Shown one piece after another: positions 12,413-22,965 of a stretch of 64,000 nucleotides of DNA; the stretch's first letter is position 1, and the number at the start of each line of letters is the position of its first letter. Origin of the DNA: Vandiemenella viatica (taxonomy: Eukaryota > Arthropoda > Insecta > Orthoptera > Morabidae). Made by a program: the position numbers and the translations under genes. The notes under the pieces were generated by a model. The model worked only from the letters and a program-made list of their open reading frames with translations, was not told where the DNA came from and did not search any database. Location of the stretch: assembly GCA_031002005.1 (NCBI GenBank), contig CM061919.1, positions 177,613,121-177,677,120 on the forward strand, read 5' to 3'.

Positions 12413-12939
12413 GAAACGACTCAAGACTGCATGACGTCAACAGGTAGGTAGCGGGAGGGAGCGTATGATGAAGAGCGGATCAAAGGGAATGTGACCTTGA
12501 ACCGCCAATGTGCAGTGAACAGACGATCATGATTGGTGCAGAATTATTTGTGCATTTCCCCGTTTTTATTATTCATCAGTCAGCAGCAAGCTGGGGCTTT
12601 CCAGAGAATACGCGAAGGAATTCAAGACCAATAATTAAATTTCTGTATCTAGAGTTCAAAATTTTCTGCAGTATGCGCAGCAGAAGTACGTTGAGTTTGT
12701 AATGAATTAATAAGTACAGTGTTATTAGGCATTAAGTGTTCCCACGGTCTGTGTGAATGTTGACGGTGCGGCATGTCAAACAGACAGGTATAGGTGAGTC
12801 AACAAAGCGTCCAGATTTACACTTCAGGTGGGTAACTAAAACATTCTACCTTACTTGGACATTCAGTGGATTTATTACCCGCCATAAATAACTCAGGTTC
12901 GCTTTCTATTTATAATTTGGGCACGTTTCTGAAAAGATC

Positions 12940-13460
12940 CGCCGAATACCGTTAACTGGTGCCGGCGACAGAAAATGTACCTTAGTGCCGTTTATTAGAA
13001 AAGAGGCGCTTTCGGAATTGGTGGGAGACGATCCAGCCAATAGAGAAGATGCCGGTAATATATTAACGTTTTGGTGTTTTTGTTTTGTTGGATTTGCCGA
13101 GCCTATCAGATGCCGTTGCCTTGGCGGGCAGCGCTGTAATTCGCCAAAGGTCGGACGCCACATCACAGGGCAAGGTGTACAGAGTTCTCCTCGGTGCAGA
13201 CGGAACGGAGGAAGGAGCATTCTGTTTCGGACCATCAGCTGATGCGGCGACAAGTAGCCTTCACCGAGGCCTGACCACAGTACGAAACGGGGGTGGCCGA
13301 CGCGACTTGGGAAGTGGCCGACACGTCCCGCTGGGCGAGCAATCCGGCTGTACAGGTGACTCCTGCAGCGCCATTCTGTTCGGGAGTCCTCTCCAGCGGT
13401 GGGACGGTAAAATCTTCGTTCACGGCGGAATTTATGCAATTGATTCTACCCAGTAAACTA
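12940..13460. other. GC- and CpG-rich island with open frames on both strands
   Basis: Composition rises sharply above the surroundings between about 13090 and 13430. A minus-strand frame of 177 codons (13439-12906) and a plus-strand frame of 123 codons (13085-13456) overlap completely. Neither resembles a family I know, and GC-rich sequence lacks stop codons by composition alone, so I call neither a gene. It could be a CpG-rich promoter/first-exon region or an insertion of foreign composition. The flanks return to AT-rich sequence. Confidence 0.4.
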
Positions 13461-14213
13461 CCCTGAGATTTTGCTCTACCTGTTAAAAATTAAAGACATT
13501 CGACCGGCGAAGAATTTGTTTCATGCGTAATTGTTTATATCTTATTAAAACAAACTTCATATTTGCATAATTATCACAATAATCAAGTTTTAATAAATTG
13601 TACACCCACTTTTCACTCATCCTATTTATTCCAATAATATGTCATGTGGCTAGCTAAAAATTAATGATTATTTTGATATTCAAACTAAATAATTTTGTTA
13701 TTGTTGGAACAATATGATCCAGAATTTACTTTCCCTACAAGCAAAGACACCACACGTTTCAAGCAACTATAGCATTGATTCACCAATGTCAATTTGATGC
13801 CATTCATTCATGATGGAGTCACAACAATTGTTTAGGCTGTATACGACGACTCAGAGTGATGAGCCCTTGGTGGGTACAATGCTGCCATATTCCGTGTGCG
13901 GTAAAGGGCACAACGTTGATCTTTCGAATATGCCTTCGGAGCAGCATTCTGTGTGGATATGACCTCAGTCAGTGGGGCTTGCCTGAACAATGGCAGCTAA
14001 GATGGCTTGCTTTGTCATGCTCATTAATCACACGACGTCTGCAACCACGCTGCCTCTATGGGTGGCAATGCCTTCGGTAAAGCATTTCCGGTACACCCGT
14101 GGCTTCACACATCGGAAACCGCTAGATGCCCTCACGATTTGGGGTGTTTAGAGTTTTGAAGTACCTTTTCATTAATCGTAGCTTCATTTCACTGCATATC
14201 ATTTCCATTTATC

Positions 14214-14214
<1 letters not shown>

Positions 14215-14263
<49 letters not shown>
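14215..14263. repeat. (TA)n microsatellite
   Basis: About 24 uninterrupted TA units. Confidence 0.95.
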
Positions 14264-14264
<1 letters not shown>

Positions 14265-14306
14265 CGTGTATTCATGTAATTGTATATATGTTCGTTTGCC
14301 AACTAG

Positions 14307-14364
14307 AATCACATTAAGCCTTTGCTTAGGTTCAGTTTTGCCGTTGAAGAGTACACATGTAAGG
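14307..14364 (+). repeat. Direct repeat, copy 1
   Basis: It matches 15164-15221 with a handful of substitutions (ATCACATTAAGCCTTTGCTT here against ATCACGTTAAGCCTTTGTTT there; both end GTACACATGTAAGG or close). The two copies bracket the dispersed repeat at 14405-15158. Confidence 0.8.
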
Positions 14365-14404
14365 TATGGTAGATAATATATATAATTGTGTATATATATA
14401 ATAG

Positions 14405-15158
14405 TACTAGCTGTTACCCGCGACTTCGTACCCGTGGAATTAGAATTTGATTGTTAGAATTGGATATACAAAGCTGAAAGTTACCTAAGATATGTCCCAA
14501 ACAACACTGAGTCGGCATAATATGACGGGAATGCCATCGATATACCATTCTACCGTCGAACCTGTCTCATGACTAAAACTGTTATTCATATCGGAAAAAA
14601 GTATCCTATTTCCTTGTCATCGGTATACACATACAGTCATCAAAACGTAAAAAAAAAGACGGATACTTACTTTCGCATTGTAATATTATTAGTTTAGATC
14701 ACACAAAAATTGCCTGTGAAACCTGTAAAGCGTGAATAAAGTAAACGCTTAGGGCACTATTATACCGCCTACGATTTGCCAGAACATGGTACCCTTACTA
14801 CAAAATCCAAGCCCTGGCTCAAACTATGAAAAACAATTCTTAAAAATCCCTGTAAGGTTTGAACACGAAGCCGCACGGGAGTTTTCTTATGAAGCAAGCA
14901 CCGCTACAACTGCTCTCTGTCACTACGCCTTATAGAAACATATACATTTTACGCGTTTGTCTTTCACAGTTCAGAAAGTTTTCATAATTTTATGACAATA
15001 TGTTATTATCTATACAGAAAACAATATCCTATGTCCATGTCAAATAGCATCTCCTTGTCAAATTTCATCATGATCGGATTAGCCGTTTAGCTCCAAAAAA
15101 CGTAACAAACAGACAGACAGACAAAGTTACTTTCGCATTTATAATATTAGTATAGATA
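14405..15158 (+). mobile_element. Dispersed arthropod repeat (TACTAGCTG...TTAGTATAGAT type), two tails
   Basis: It begins TACTAGCTGTTACCCGCGAC and ends ACTTTCGCATTTATAATATT followed by AGTATAGAT, the start and end of a repeat common in arthropod genomes. A second tail-like ACTTTCGCATTGTAATATTA occurs internally at about 14671-14690, so this is either two joined copies or an internally duplicated one. I see no coding frame in it. Its class (non-LTR tail or non-autonomous element) is uncertain. Confidence 0.55.
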
Positions 15159-15163
15159 TATAG

Positions 15164-15221
15164 GATCACGTTAAGCCTTTGTTTAGCTTCATTTTTGTTG
15201 TTGAAGTGTACACATGTAAGG
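15164..15221 (+). repeat. Direct repeat, copy 2
   Basis: Partner of 14307-14364; see there. Confidence 0.8.
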
Positions 15222-15227
15222 CTTGAT

Positions 15228-15330
15228 CAAACACAACGCTCAAAATTCGTGCGCCTACCGGGATTCAAGCCCGGGAGCAGAATGGCGATCGTTTTTATAG
15301 CAAGCGCCTTAACACTGAGCTATAAATCTA
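15228..15330 (-). mobile_element. tRNA-derived SINE head
   Basis: On the minus strand TAGCTCAGTGTTAAGGCGC fits a Pol III A box, and GGCTTGAATCC about 40 bases later fits a B box. The cloverleaf-like spacing is that of a tRNA, but the acceptor and D arms do not close well, so I read it as a tRNA-derived repeat rather than a tRNA gene. It is a different family from the GAACGGTTAACG SINE elsewhere in the window. Confidence 0.5.
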
Positions 15331-15699
15331 TAATCAGCCATTTCCGTGGCACTTTCTTAGTCCACGGAGACACTACTGAACCTATTTGGACGGAGTAGTA
15401 ACAGTTTGAAAGCTTACGGTCTAAGTTAACAAGTGCTGTACCTCTTAACTACGTGAACGATGGACGGAACAGAAAATAATAATACTCTGTTCGTAAACTG
15501 AACGGATAAGCGTCAAAGATCATCCTACATCAAAGATAAACATTGGATTCTGTTAATATTGCTATTGTAAGTTAAGTATCGTTGGTTATTTAATAAAATG
15601 GCACTTATGAAGACAATTGCAATTATCAAATCCTAAATTCAGCTATGGACAATAGTAATGAAGTCAGTAACAAGGCACTCTTGCGGCAGTTTAAATTAC

Positions 15700-15726
15700 A
15701 AAAAAAAAAAAAAAAAAAAAAAAAAA
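15700..15726. repeat. Poly-A run
   Basis: 27 consecutive A. It could be the tail of an old retroposon, but none is recognised upstream. Confidence 0.9.
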
Positions 15727-15829
15727 TTCATCGTGCCTTATCCACGAAATTTATCTTGAGTTCGAAAGGACTTGGAAGCAGTAAAGAGGAGAAAATTTGC
15801 ACAGATGGAGAGTATCGCAAAACATATTA

Positions 15830-16318
15830 ACCCGATCTGTCTTAAATATGAACGACCTGTATTTCACACCTTATTGGACGATCTGCAAATTTTAAAAATT
15901 TTGGATGAGGTTTAGGGAAGACAAAGATTCCACATGGACAGAGAGACTTCTCATAGTAAAGTCTCGAAGCTCATATTGCTAGATCTGACCTAGCTGGAAT
16001 ACGTAATGTAACTGTATGTGACCCTAAAAGTACACTCTACTAATTTTTAAGAATTTCTGATGAACATGAATGGAGTTAGATGTGATAAATACGAATAGAG
16101 ACAATCTCGCTGTAAAAATATTGGTAAAGTATCAAAGGTCGTGATCACTTGATTCGAGCTATCTGAAATAAGAACTTGACAAGTATTTTGCCCTACGAAT
16201 TCATTCTGTAGAATTTGAAGTTTTTCTGTTTATTTTGAAGGGTGTCAGAATCCGTAAAGACAGACTTGTGCAGACAGATATGACCTGAATATTGTAGGTG
16301 TAAGCCGGTGACTACATT
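15830..16318 (+). repeat. Decayed tandem array, block 1 (unit ~157-169 bp)
   Basis: Three diverged units. Landmarks recur: TTCATTCT or a close variant at about 15874, 16031 and 16200, each followed some 15 bases later by AATTTGAAG-like sequence, then GAAGGGTGT, AAAGACAGACTTGTGC and TCAAAGGTC...GATCACTTGAT. It is the same family as 17140-17790; the two blocks are separated by a LINE insertion. Confidence 0.65.
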
Positions 16319-16319
16319 T

Positions 16320-17120
16320 TGAGTAACTACATCTACATGTATACTCTGAAATTCACAAAATTGTGGGTGACAGAGGATGCTATGACCCGAACTAACTTTG
16401 CGTTCCATTCGCGAAAAGCACAAGGGAAATAAGAATTCATACAAACATCTGCACGACATCCTATTTCTCCAATCTTATCTCTCCTATCATTGGTGGAAAA
16501 TTTAGTGGCACTCGTAAATGAAGGGTGTTGACCGCATGTTTATCAATAAATTCAACGGAAACCAACGTCATCTGTCTGCCAAACAATGCCAGCCCAGTCT
16601 ATGAATTAATTCTGTGACGCTTTCGTAAGGGCTGCGGCAATCAGTCTCGAATCGAGCGCCTCTTTTCCGTACCTTCTCTATACTATCCATCAATCCCTAT
16701 CCCTTGAGGGTACAACGACACAAGGGGTAGTCCATTAATTACGTGATGTGAAATGGGGGGAGGGGTCAGACGAAATTGCACCAAATCTCACCACAAGAGG
16801 GGGTCTCTCAAGATCTCACGTAATGAATGGACGCCCCCATCAATAGTCCAAATGTGGACGCACCAGGATTTTTTACGCTCCTTTGTGTAAGCATTACAAT
16901 TCTTCAAAATTCACTTAAGAATCGCAGACTAGAATTAGCATTACCTACGACCGAAGGTATGTGCTTCTCCCATTTTATGTTGCTTTGCACCGTTACACCC
17001 AAATACTCCAAGGAATCAACCACGCCAACAACTTAACTACTCACTTTGTGCTACTGAACAAACTGATTCTTTCTGTTAGTAATGCACTTTGCCTTGTTAC
17101 GTATCAAGGGTATAAAGTAA
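16320..17120 (-). pseudogene. LINE reverse-transcriptase 3' fragment interrupted by a MITE
   Basis: The minus strand reads LEYLGVTVQSNIKWEKHI near 16960-17030, the Y-L-G-V motif with the following W-x-x-H-I segment of Jockey/CR1-type reverse transcriptases. It is followed by decayed C-terminal coding and an untranslated 3' end at about 16320 (CTACATCTACATGTATACTC on the plus strand, an end type I know from arthropod LINEs). Stops and frameshifts are frequent. A 115-bp MITE at 16724-16838 splits it. The whole LINE sits inside the tandem array. Confidence 0.7.
16724..16838. mobile_element. Short MITE with GGGG(T/C)GTCCATT-type inverted repeats
   Basis: The left end GGGGTAGTCCATTAATTACG and the right end CGTAATGAATGGACGCCCCC are imperfect complements over about 22 bases. 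Small palindromic elements with GTCCAT...ATGGAC and GTGACGTAATT-like ends are common in arthropod genomes. No duplication of flanking sequence could be assigned. Confidence 0.7.
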
Positions 17121-17139
17121 TTCCCATATCTTTATGAGT

Positions 17140-17790
17140 GATTGAACTTATCTTGCTGGAATACGAATTTGACCTATGTTTCACCCTGATGGTTCATTCT
17201 GCATAATTTGATGAATTTCGTTTATGCTTGAAGGGTCTTAGAAGTAATAAAAACTGGTGTTTAACGCCGACAGGGACTGAGCAATATGCAAAATAAGTGA
17301 CGAATGTCCTGATCGCGTTATTCGATGTGGCTAAAAAATAGACTGAACCTGTGTTTAGCCCTGCGGATTCATTCTACCAAATTTGAAGAATTTATATTGA
17401 GTATGAAGGGCGTTAGAATGCTTAAAGGCAGACACTTCTCGCGGACAGCAACTGCGACTATTTAATAAAGGTCAAAGGTCATCACCGCGTGACCTAATCC
17501 GGCTGAAATACGTATAAGAACTAAATTTGAAGATAAGGGTTCATTCTAAAAAAATAAATTAAGGATTTCTATTTAGTATGAAGGTTGTTATAATGTGAAA
17601 AGACATATTTGCGCGTCACACACGTCCTATAAATATATTGAGGGATCAAAGGCCCTGATCCATTGATCCAATCTGACTAATTTACGAAATCAACCTGTAC
17701 TTTATCCAAAGAGTTTGATCTGCAAACTATGAAGTCTATCTGTTTTTTTCTGAAGGCAGTTATCGTGCTAAAGACCGCCTTCAACATATA
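17140..17790 (+). repeat. Decayed tandem array, block 2 (unit ~172-175 bp)
   Basis: Four units. The TTCATTCT-type landmark lies at 17193, 17368, 17540 and about 17714 (TTTGATCT), giving spacings of 175, 172 and 174. Each unit also carries GCTGGAATACGA-like, GACCTGTGTTTCACCC-like, AATTTGAAGAATTT-like and GTATGAAGGGCGTTAGAATG-like segments in the same order. Confidence 0.7.
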
Positions 17791-17944
17791 AGAGATCTGT
17801 TTCGCAATCTTTGGCCAACAACACTGGAATTGGGACACTTCCATTTTTGATTAAACCACATTTGTACCAACTCCCGCATCGAAGAAAATGGTAAAAAATA
17901 TGTGAAAGCTCTCTAAAGGTGAATAAAGGAAAAAGAAACCTAAT

Positions 17945-18197
17945 ACCGGGCTTGGTGGGTGAGTGGTTAACACTCTGGCCTCGCATTCGCGAGGCCCGCC
18001 GGTTCAAATCCCCGTACGGGCATTCTGATTTCGGTTTTCCATGGTTTCCCCAAATCACTCCAGGCGAATGCCGGGATGATTCCTTCAAAAGTTCATGGCC
18101 GAATTTCTTCCCGTTCCTTGTGCCCAGTCTTATCCCGCCTCTAATGACTTCGACGTCGACGAAACGTAAAGCCACAAGAAAAAAAAAAAAAAAAAAA
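17945..18197 (+). mobile_element. Full-length SINE with 9-bp target duplication
   Basis: It starts ACCGGGCTTGGTGGGTGAGT and has an A-box-like segment, the B box CGGTTCAAATCCCC, the family body and GCCTCTAATGACTTCGACG, then GTAAAGCCACAAG and about 20 A. AAACCTAAT flanks both sides (17936-17944 and 18198-18206), a clear target-site duplication of LINE-driven retroposition. It is about 253 bp and is the best-preserved copy in the window. Confidence 0.95.
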
Positions 18198-18206
18198 AAA
18201 CCTAAT

Positions 18207-19440
18207 CAAATGGAGAACTCACTAGGCGCTACAATGCGATTCATTACTACTCGTGTAACAGAGCTAAAAAAAAAAGAAAAAGTTACAAACAAAAATACAG
18301 ATACAAAGACAGTAAGGTATCGTCGCATACACTGTCTAAAAAAAGAGTAGGATATCTATTATGGGAAGGTTCTATAAGATTTGATCAAAGAAATTGTCTA
18401 TTTTGATGTATATGGAGAAAGTACTGTAAATGAGTAAATGTAAAAACTATATAATTCCGTGTCGAAGGATTTGATAGATAAAGAAGCCTACATTCAGCTT
18501 CTCAATATTCACTAGACACGTCTTCGAAACATTCCTCATTTCCAAGGATAAGTCTAGGCGCTACGCAGTTAATTCTTCGAAACTACTGGAGGTCTACTGT
18601 AGTTTGTGTAGAGTGTGGATTAAGTCAAAAATAACGAGGAATCAACTTCAGCGCATTCGATAAAATTAACTTTCGGTTAAGGCATAAGGTTTTCTTTGAT
18701 TACTTCGAAGTACGGTCCGTGGTATTGTAAAAGAAAAGAAAAAACTACCCTATCTGAGGCCACACAGACTCTCTCTTTGTACGAGGATTGCGCTAGAAGT
18801 CTCAAAAGTTTTTAGATATAAAATTTTTAGGCTCATAGAAGGTACTCAGCTCTGTCAAATTCGAAGTACCTCAGCTTTTCTGATATAAGTTGAAAACATT
18901 CCTGAAATATTTGTGACCTGAAAAGTTCAGTTACCAAATTGGCCAGTTTATTTATTCAAAACGATCACCTTCCTGATATGATTTGGGTTAGGTAACAGAA
19001 ACGATTATGCTGGAACCAAGTGGCAGATTGCGAGGATGGAGAAACAACGTATGTTCCCACTGCCGATTTGACAGAGGAAAGCTTCATGAAGATTCCAGAA
19101 ATAAATGGTCGTGCGGTTTGATGCCAGGTGCACAAAATCGCCTCCTTAAGGCAAGAAATATTCTCCGCCGGGTAATTCGCTTCACCCGACAGATCGTGAA
19201 GGTAGGGCAAAACAGAACTTTACATTTAAGCCAAAGAATAAGATATGAGAATCAGTCATTCATGTCTACAATACAATACATTCATTTACCATAGAACCCA
19301 ATATACTGTAAGAGAGTGGCTCTGAGAGATGTGGAAAGTTATCAATTTACGCAGATAAACAATTGCATAACAAAATAGATAAATACATCAGAAGATGTGC
19401 AGTCACAGCATACATGGTACATTAATTATGTCGTCTACAT
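18207..19440. other. Spacer, no recognised gene
   Basis: AT-rich. A GC-richer patch at 19000-19210 has open frames on both strands that I do not recognise. Confidence 0.4.
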
Positions 19441-19920
19441 TTACACAAAATACTGACAAGCATTTTGTACATACCTTAGAAAGAAATAGAAGGAGTTAAT
19501 TAAAAATTCTATTAATTTTTTCTTGAATTTGTCTTATCATCTCCTAAATATTTAAGATGTGTTGGGAACTTATTGAAGATATATATCCCTGAACATAGGA
19601 CATATTTTTGAACAAATGACAACGACTTCTAATCGTTGTGGAGATTTTTTTTTAAAATTTAGTGTCGTAATTGTGTGTTTTACTATTTGTTTCGAATAGA
19701 ATATAATTTGTTACTAAAACGGGCATTATATACTCGGCTGTCAACCTTAAAATCCCTAACTTCATGAACAGCTCTCCGCATGAAGTTCTACTGCGACCCC
19801 CATACAAAGTTCTTATTAATCGCTTTTGAGCTTTCAACACTTTGTCTTTATGAGTTGAATTGCCCCAGAATATTATTACGTATGACTTTAAGTAGTGAAA
19901 ACAAGCAGTATATATTAGTT
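19440..19920 (-). pseudogene. LINE polymerase C-terminal fragment
   Basis: The minus strand reads K-S-Y-V-I-I-F-W-G-N-S, AQKRLIRTLYGG, SRTSCGELFMKLGILRLTAE and N-S-K-T-H-N-Y-D-T. These are consecutive C-terminal landmarks of a common insect non-LTR reverse transcriptase (Q-K-R-x-I-R-x-x, S-C-x-x-L-F-x-x-L-x-I-L). The frame from 19840 to 19652 is still open. It ends in a stop near 19652, with further decayed similarity to about 19500 (I-Y-I-F-N-K-x-P-T). It is 5'-truncated, so the polymerase core is absent. Confidence 0.75.
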
Positions 19921-21081
19921 TCCTCTTATGGAATCACCTATAGCTGAAATTGTACTCATTGCAAATGTACTTGTACACAATCGCTTCAGTAAATCAGCCG
20001 CATTACTAGTGACAAGATGATATCGAAAGAAGTCATTTAACAAGAAAATATAGCAGTTTAAGTCTCCACGTACATAAACTATACCATGCGAAAAGCGAAA
20101 AGCGAAAGTGTAGATAACTAATACTATGTTGACTCGTGCCTCTGAAAGACGAGACAACATTAGAATTAAGGAGACATTAAAAACAACCACGCAGCTTTCA
20201 GAAATACATTTCGCGTACATAAAGCAGAGTCGAAGTTCATCTCTTTCCACCCAGGAATTTAAGTTTTCAATGCGAATGACTTAAGGAACTACCAGAGCGC
20301 TCGATCTCGTAAGTAAGAATTCTGGAGACGGAGGCTAGTGATCAACAGAAGCCGAGAGAAATCCAGAAAAAGATCTAAATACTGAAAAAAAATCTGCTGC
20401 TTAGGACTCCAGTATTTTCCGGGAATATCGGAAATGATAAAGGAAACGTAATAAACAAATTTTATCATAGTAACAGATATATTACTGTCAGTTGTCTTGT
20501 AAGTACTATTTATCTCTTCTAACTCCTTTCTTGCCACTATCTCAAACAATTCTGAAAATCTTCTTTCGGAAGTGACTGTTTCCCTTTTATGGTTATTCTT
20601 GGTTTGGAGAGGACCTAAAAGTCACTCGGCGCCAGATTCGGAGAATGTAGTGTAAGAGAACATACCATAACATTTTTGTTTCGCGGAAATTGCTATACCA
20701 TAGAATGTGTTACACGTAGAGTTGTTACGATGAAAGATGAAGGTTTGAATTATAAAACATGTTTTAATACTCACAATTTCCGTAATTATCAATAGCATGT
20801 TTGGCAGAATAATTCCTCTCACTCTCATTCAACATTTTCATCAGTTACTGATGTTGAAAGATGTCGGAATCATTCCTCGTCTTTAGCCGATTCGCAATCT
20901 TCACGAAATCGTTTGAAGTCTTCAGTATCACTGCGGCAGTATCATACATTAATTGTAAAATTTCACGAGTATCTTTAGGATTTTCTTGCAGTCTGAAACA
21001 AAATTTCATGAAATTTCTTGACCTATGATTCAGAACGCATTTGAAAAAACTCCTTATTAGATCATTGCTGACTAATTGCAA
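19921..21081 (-). other. Cluster of unassigned minus-strand frames
   Basis: Frames of 111, 86, 68 and 78 codons follow one another on the minus strand (20250-19915, 20549-20289, 20828-20622 and 21081-20845), several of them hydrophobic. A TTTTGTTTCAG acceptor-like site near 20994 opens a frame beginning L-Q-E-N-P-K-D-T, and a GTGAGT donor-like site lies near 20770. The frames cannot be joined cleanly: the first exon candidate meets a stop before the donor. I do not recognise the protein. A decayed multi-exon membrane-protein gene is possible, and chance is equally possible. Confidence 0.2.
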
Positions 21082-21284
21082 TGAAAATGGAGGAACTTTT
21101 AACCCACTGTTGTTAAGGCTCCATGCGTCATGTTATGCTTCTACGCCAAAGCTAAAATCTCTTTAGCAACACTCACCATTTTTTAACATATATTTCCTAA
21201 GCATTGTTACTAAGCGTGTTTGTCAGATGAAAACATTAGTGGTAAGTATTACAAAAACAACGAAAGATATTCCTTTAGTAAAAT

Positions 21285-21700
21285 ATCGTTTTATTGTTTC
21301 TCAAAATACTCGTCTTTAATACTTACACACCTTTGCATCCTTTCGAACCATTTCTAGAAACTTTTTCCATTCTTACTTTAGTAAGTCAAAAATATGGTTT
21401 TTGAAGGATTTAACAGCTTCTTGAGGTGATGACTATCGCTGTCCACGCATGTTTTGTTTGACATTCGGGATCAAAAAGAAGTCGTTAGGCGATATATCAG
21501 GTGAACACGCGCAATGAGACATTAATTAGATGTTTATCTCCGTCAAGTATTCGATTAGCATGCTGTGTGAGATGACGAGGAAAGATGTGGCGTGTTGTTT
21601 TTCCTAATTGTGTCGATGAATTCAGGCAAACAAATTGTAGTATATCGTTCAAGAATTATGTTCTTCCATCTTCTAAAGCAATGGTCGCGAATTATCCAGT
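21285..21700 (-). pseudogene. Mariner transposase C-terminal fragment
   Basis: The minus strand contains SPDISPNDFFLIPNVKQ, the conserved S-P-D-L-A-P-x-D-F-x-L motif carrying the last catalytic Asp of mariner transposases. It is followed by M-R-G-Q-R, S-P-Q-E-A-V-K-S-F-K-N and a C-terminal E-W-K-K-F-L...C-x-x-x...Y-F-like ending. In-frame stops occur after M-R-G-Q-R and later, and the upstream half is only faintly visible. Family members are about 345 residues; only the last 100 or so are traceable. Confidence 0.75.
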
Positions 21701-21709
21701 ATAACTGTT

Positions 21710-22445
21710 ACCGTTAAAGTGCAGAAATCAGTTATTCTGCAGATTATCTAGGTAATATGCAGATTAAATAGGGTGAGCCGTTAAAGCGCACAAATTGTTT
21801 CATTTCCCAAATATTTCTCACATTACCTAGGAAATCTGTGAATTACCCAGAAAATCTGCACATCACCCAATAGACACTCGTTCAAGAGAAAATAAGATCT
21901 TTGCTGGAACAACAGCAGCGTTTCTGTACGCCTAAATTAACATAACGTTATTTATTTATTTTTCTATAGCTAAAACAATACAAAGAATCAAACGGTTTAA
22001 AATATTTTTACAATTAAGGAAATGAATTTTCAAAACATATGATAAAATTATGCTTACTTATTAGTGTAATCTAAAGACTGATGACAATGAATCACATGCC
22101 AATTTAGGTCGCAATGCAGCGTGGACCACAATGAAACGTAACCATAGGACGCGATATTGCGCATTCCCAATTTTCATATCGTATCTATCGGTATTACTGT
22201 GGTCCAGGCTGCATTACAACCTAAACGCAAACGGTTGTAGACGAAATTATGTTTTATAAATATTTTGTTTCTTAAAAGTGGAGCTAGAGAGGCAAGGAGT
22301 AGGGAAAGGAAATGAGAAAACAAACTTTTGAACTTTACGGAAGCCGTTTATGTGCACACTACCTGCGGAAAACTCGTGATTCCGCACTTTAACGAGCAAA
22401 TCAGTTGATCTGCAGATTAGCTAGGAAATGTGTACATTAACGCCT
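21710..22445. repeat. Palindrome-rich repeat (CTGCAGATT...CTAGG modules)
   Basis: AAATCAGTTATTCTGCAGAT at 21725 recurs as AAATCAGTTGATCTGCAGAT at 22398. Both are followed by a T(A/T)(T/G)CTAGG(T/A)AAT module and a nearby GTTAAAGTGC/CACTTTAACG element. Inverted versions (ATTACCTAGGAAATCTGTGA, then ACCCAGAAAATCTGCACAT) lie between 21821 and 21865. The two outer copies may be the ends of one element enclosing 22104-22224. Confidence 0.55.
22104..22224. mobile_element. Small inverted-repeat element (TTAGGTCGCAATGCAGC)
   Basis: The left arm TTAGGTCGCAATGCAGCGTG and the right arm CAGGCTGCATTACAACCTAA are imperfect complements over about 26 bases, with GGACCAC/GTGGTCC innermost. The same GGTCCAGGCTGTATTGCAAC motif recurs inside the 54021-54293 MITE. 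Confidence 0.6.
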
Positions 22446-22499
22446 TTCCAAATTTAGCGGTGACATAATCAAAGAAACAGACGATCATTTTCTTGGAAG

Positions 22500-22957
22500 T
22501 TCTTCGTGTACTTTAATGGATAATGCCATCTAGTGGCCGTTCGTAAAAACTTGAAAGGCGACCCTGGTTTTTGAGCAGATTGGACGTCGAGTAAGACAAA
22601 TGCGTTCACAGCTTCTAAGCGCAGAACAGAAGCGAAACCTGTTAATTGAGCCGTCAGTGTAGCTGGTACCTGTGAAGGCCGAGTGGGGGCGTAGTTGTTG
22701 GTGGGGGAATTCGGAGGGTCCCCCGTCGTAAATGGAGGCGGGAGGCCATGTTTGTTCACGGTTGAATGAAATCGCGTGCTGGCTGCACTGCAGTATGATC
22801 CCCTCCCACAAGAGGAGGGGAAAGGAGGCCCTCCCCAAAGCACGGCAGTAAAAAGCTGTGTGTTCGACCATAAATAACACTGGCCCAGGTCTGCCCCCAC
22901 AGGAGACACTAAGAGGGAAGTTCGCGCGTTGGGCACGAAGCTACAGTGGCCAGGAAG
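22500..22957 (-). other. GC-rich segment with a 183-codon unassigned frame
   Basis: The minus-strand frame from 23020 to 22469 is open for 183 codons, but its first part lies in the adjacent MITE. The protein has no motif I recognise, and a second frame overlaps it. The GC-rich composition explains the lack of stops. It is likely an unidentified repeat or a by-product of composition. Confidence 0.3.
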
Positions 22958-22965
22958 GTAATAAG

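Noticed and set aside
13085..13456. 123-codon plus-strand frame as a gene
   Set aside because: It overlaps a longer minus-strand frame in a GC-rich island. There is no recognisable domain, and GC-rich DNA yields long frames by chance.
15228..15330. Functional tRNA gene on the minus strand
   Set aside because: A- and B-box-like segments are present, but the acceptor and anticodon arms do not pair; it is better read as a tRNA-derived repeat. The same holds at 46640-46695 and 47916-47990.
15645..15830. 61-codon frame with a Lys run
   Set aside because: The Lys run is a poly-A tract; there is no supporting motif.
14405..17790. CRISPR-like array from the regular ~173-bp repeats
   Set aside because: The whole unit is repeated and diverged, with no short conserved repeat plus unique spacer. 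The context is a eukaryotic genome.
17768..18350. Overlapping frames of 135 and 143 codons at 17.8-18.3 kb
   Set aside because: Both are translations of a SINE copy (17945-18197). The same applies to frames at 35797-36278, 36936-37291, 42496-43067, 46073-46378 and 51374-51703.
19915..21081. Chemoreceptor-like multi-exon gene on the minus strand
   Set aside because: Hydrophobic frames and splice-like sites are present, but no exon chain keeps an open frame and no family signature was found.
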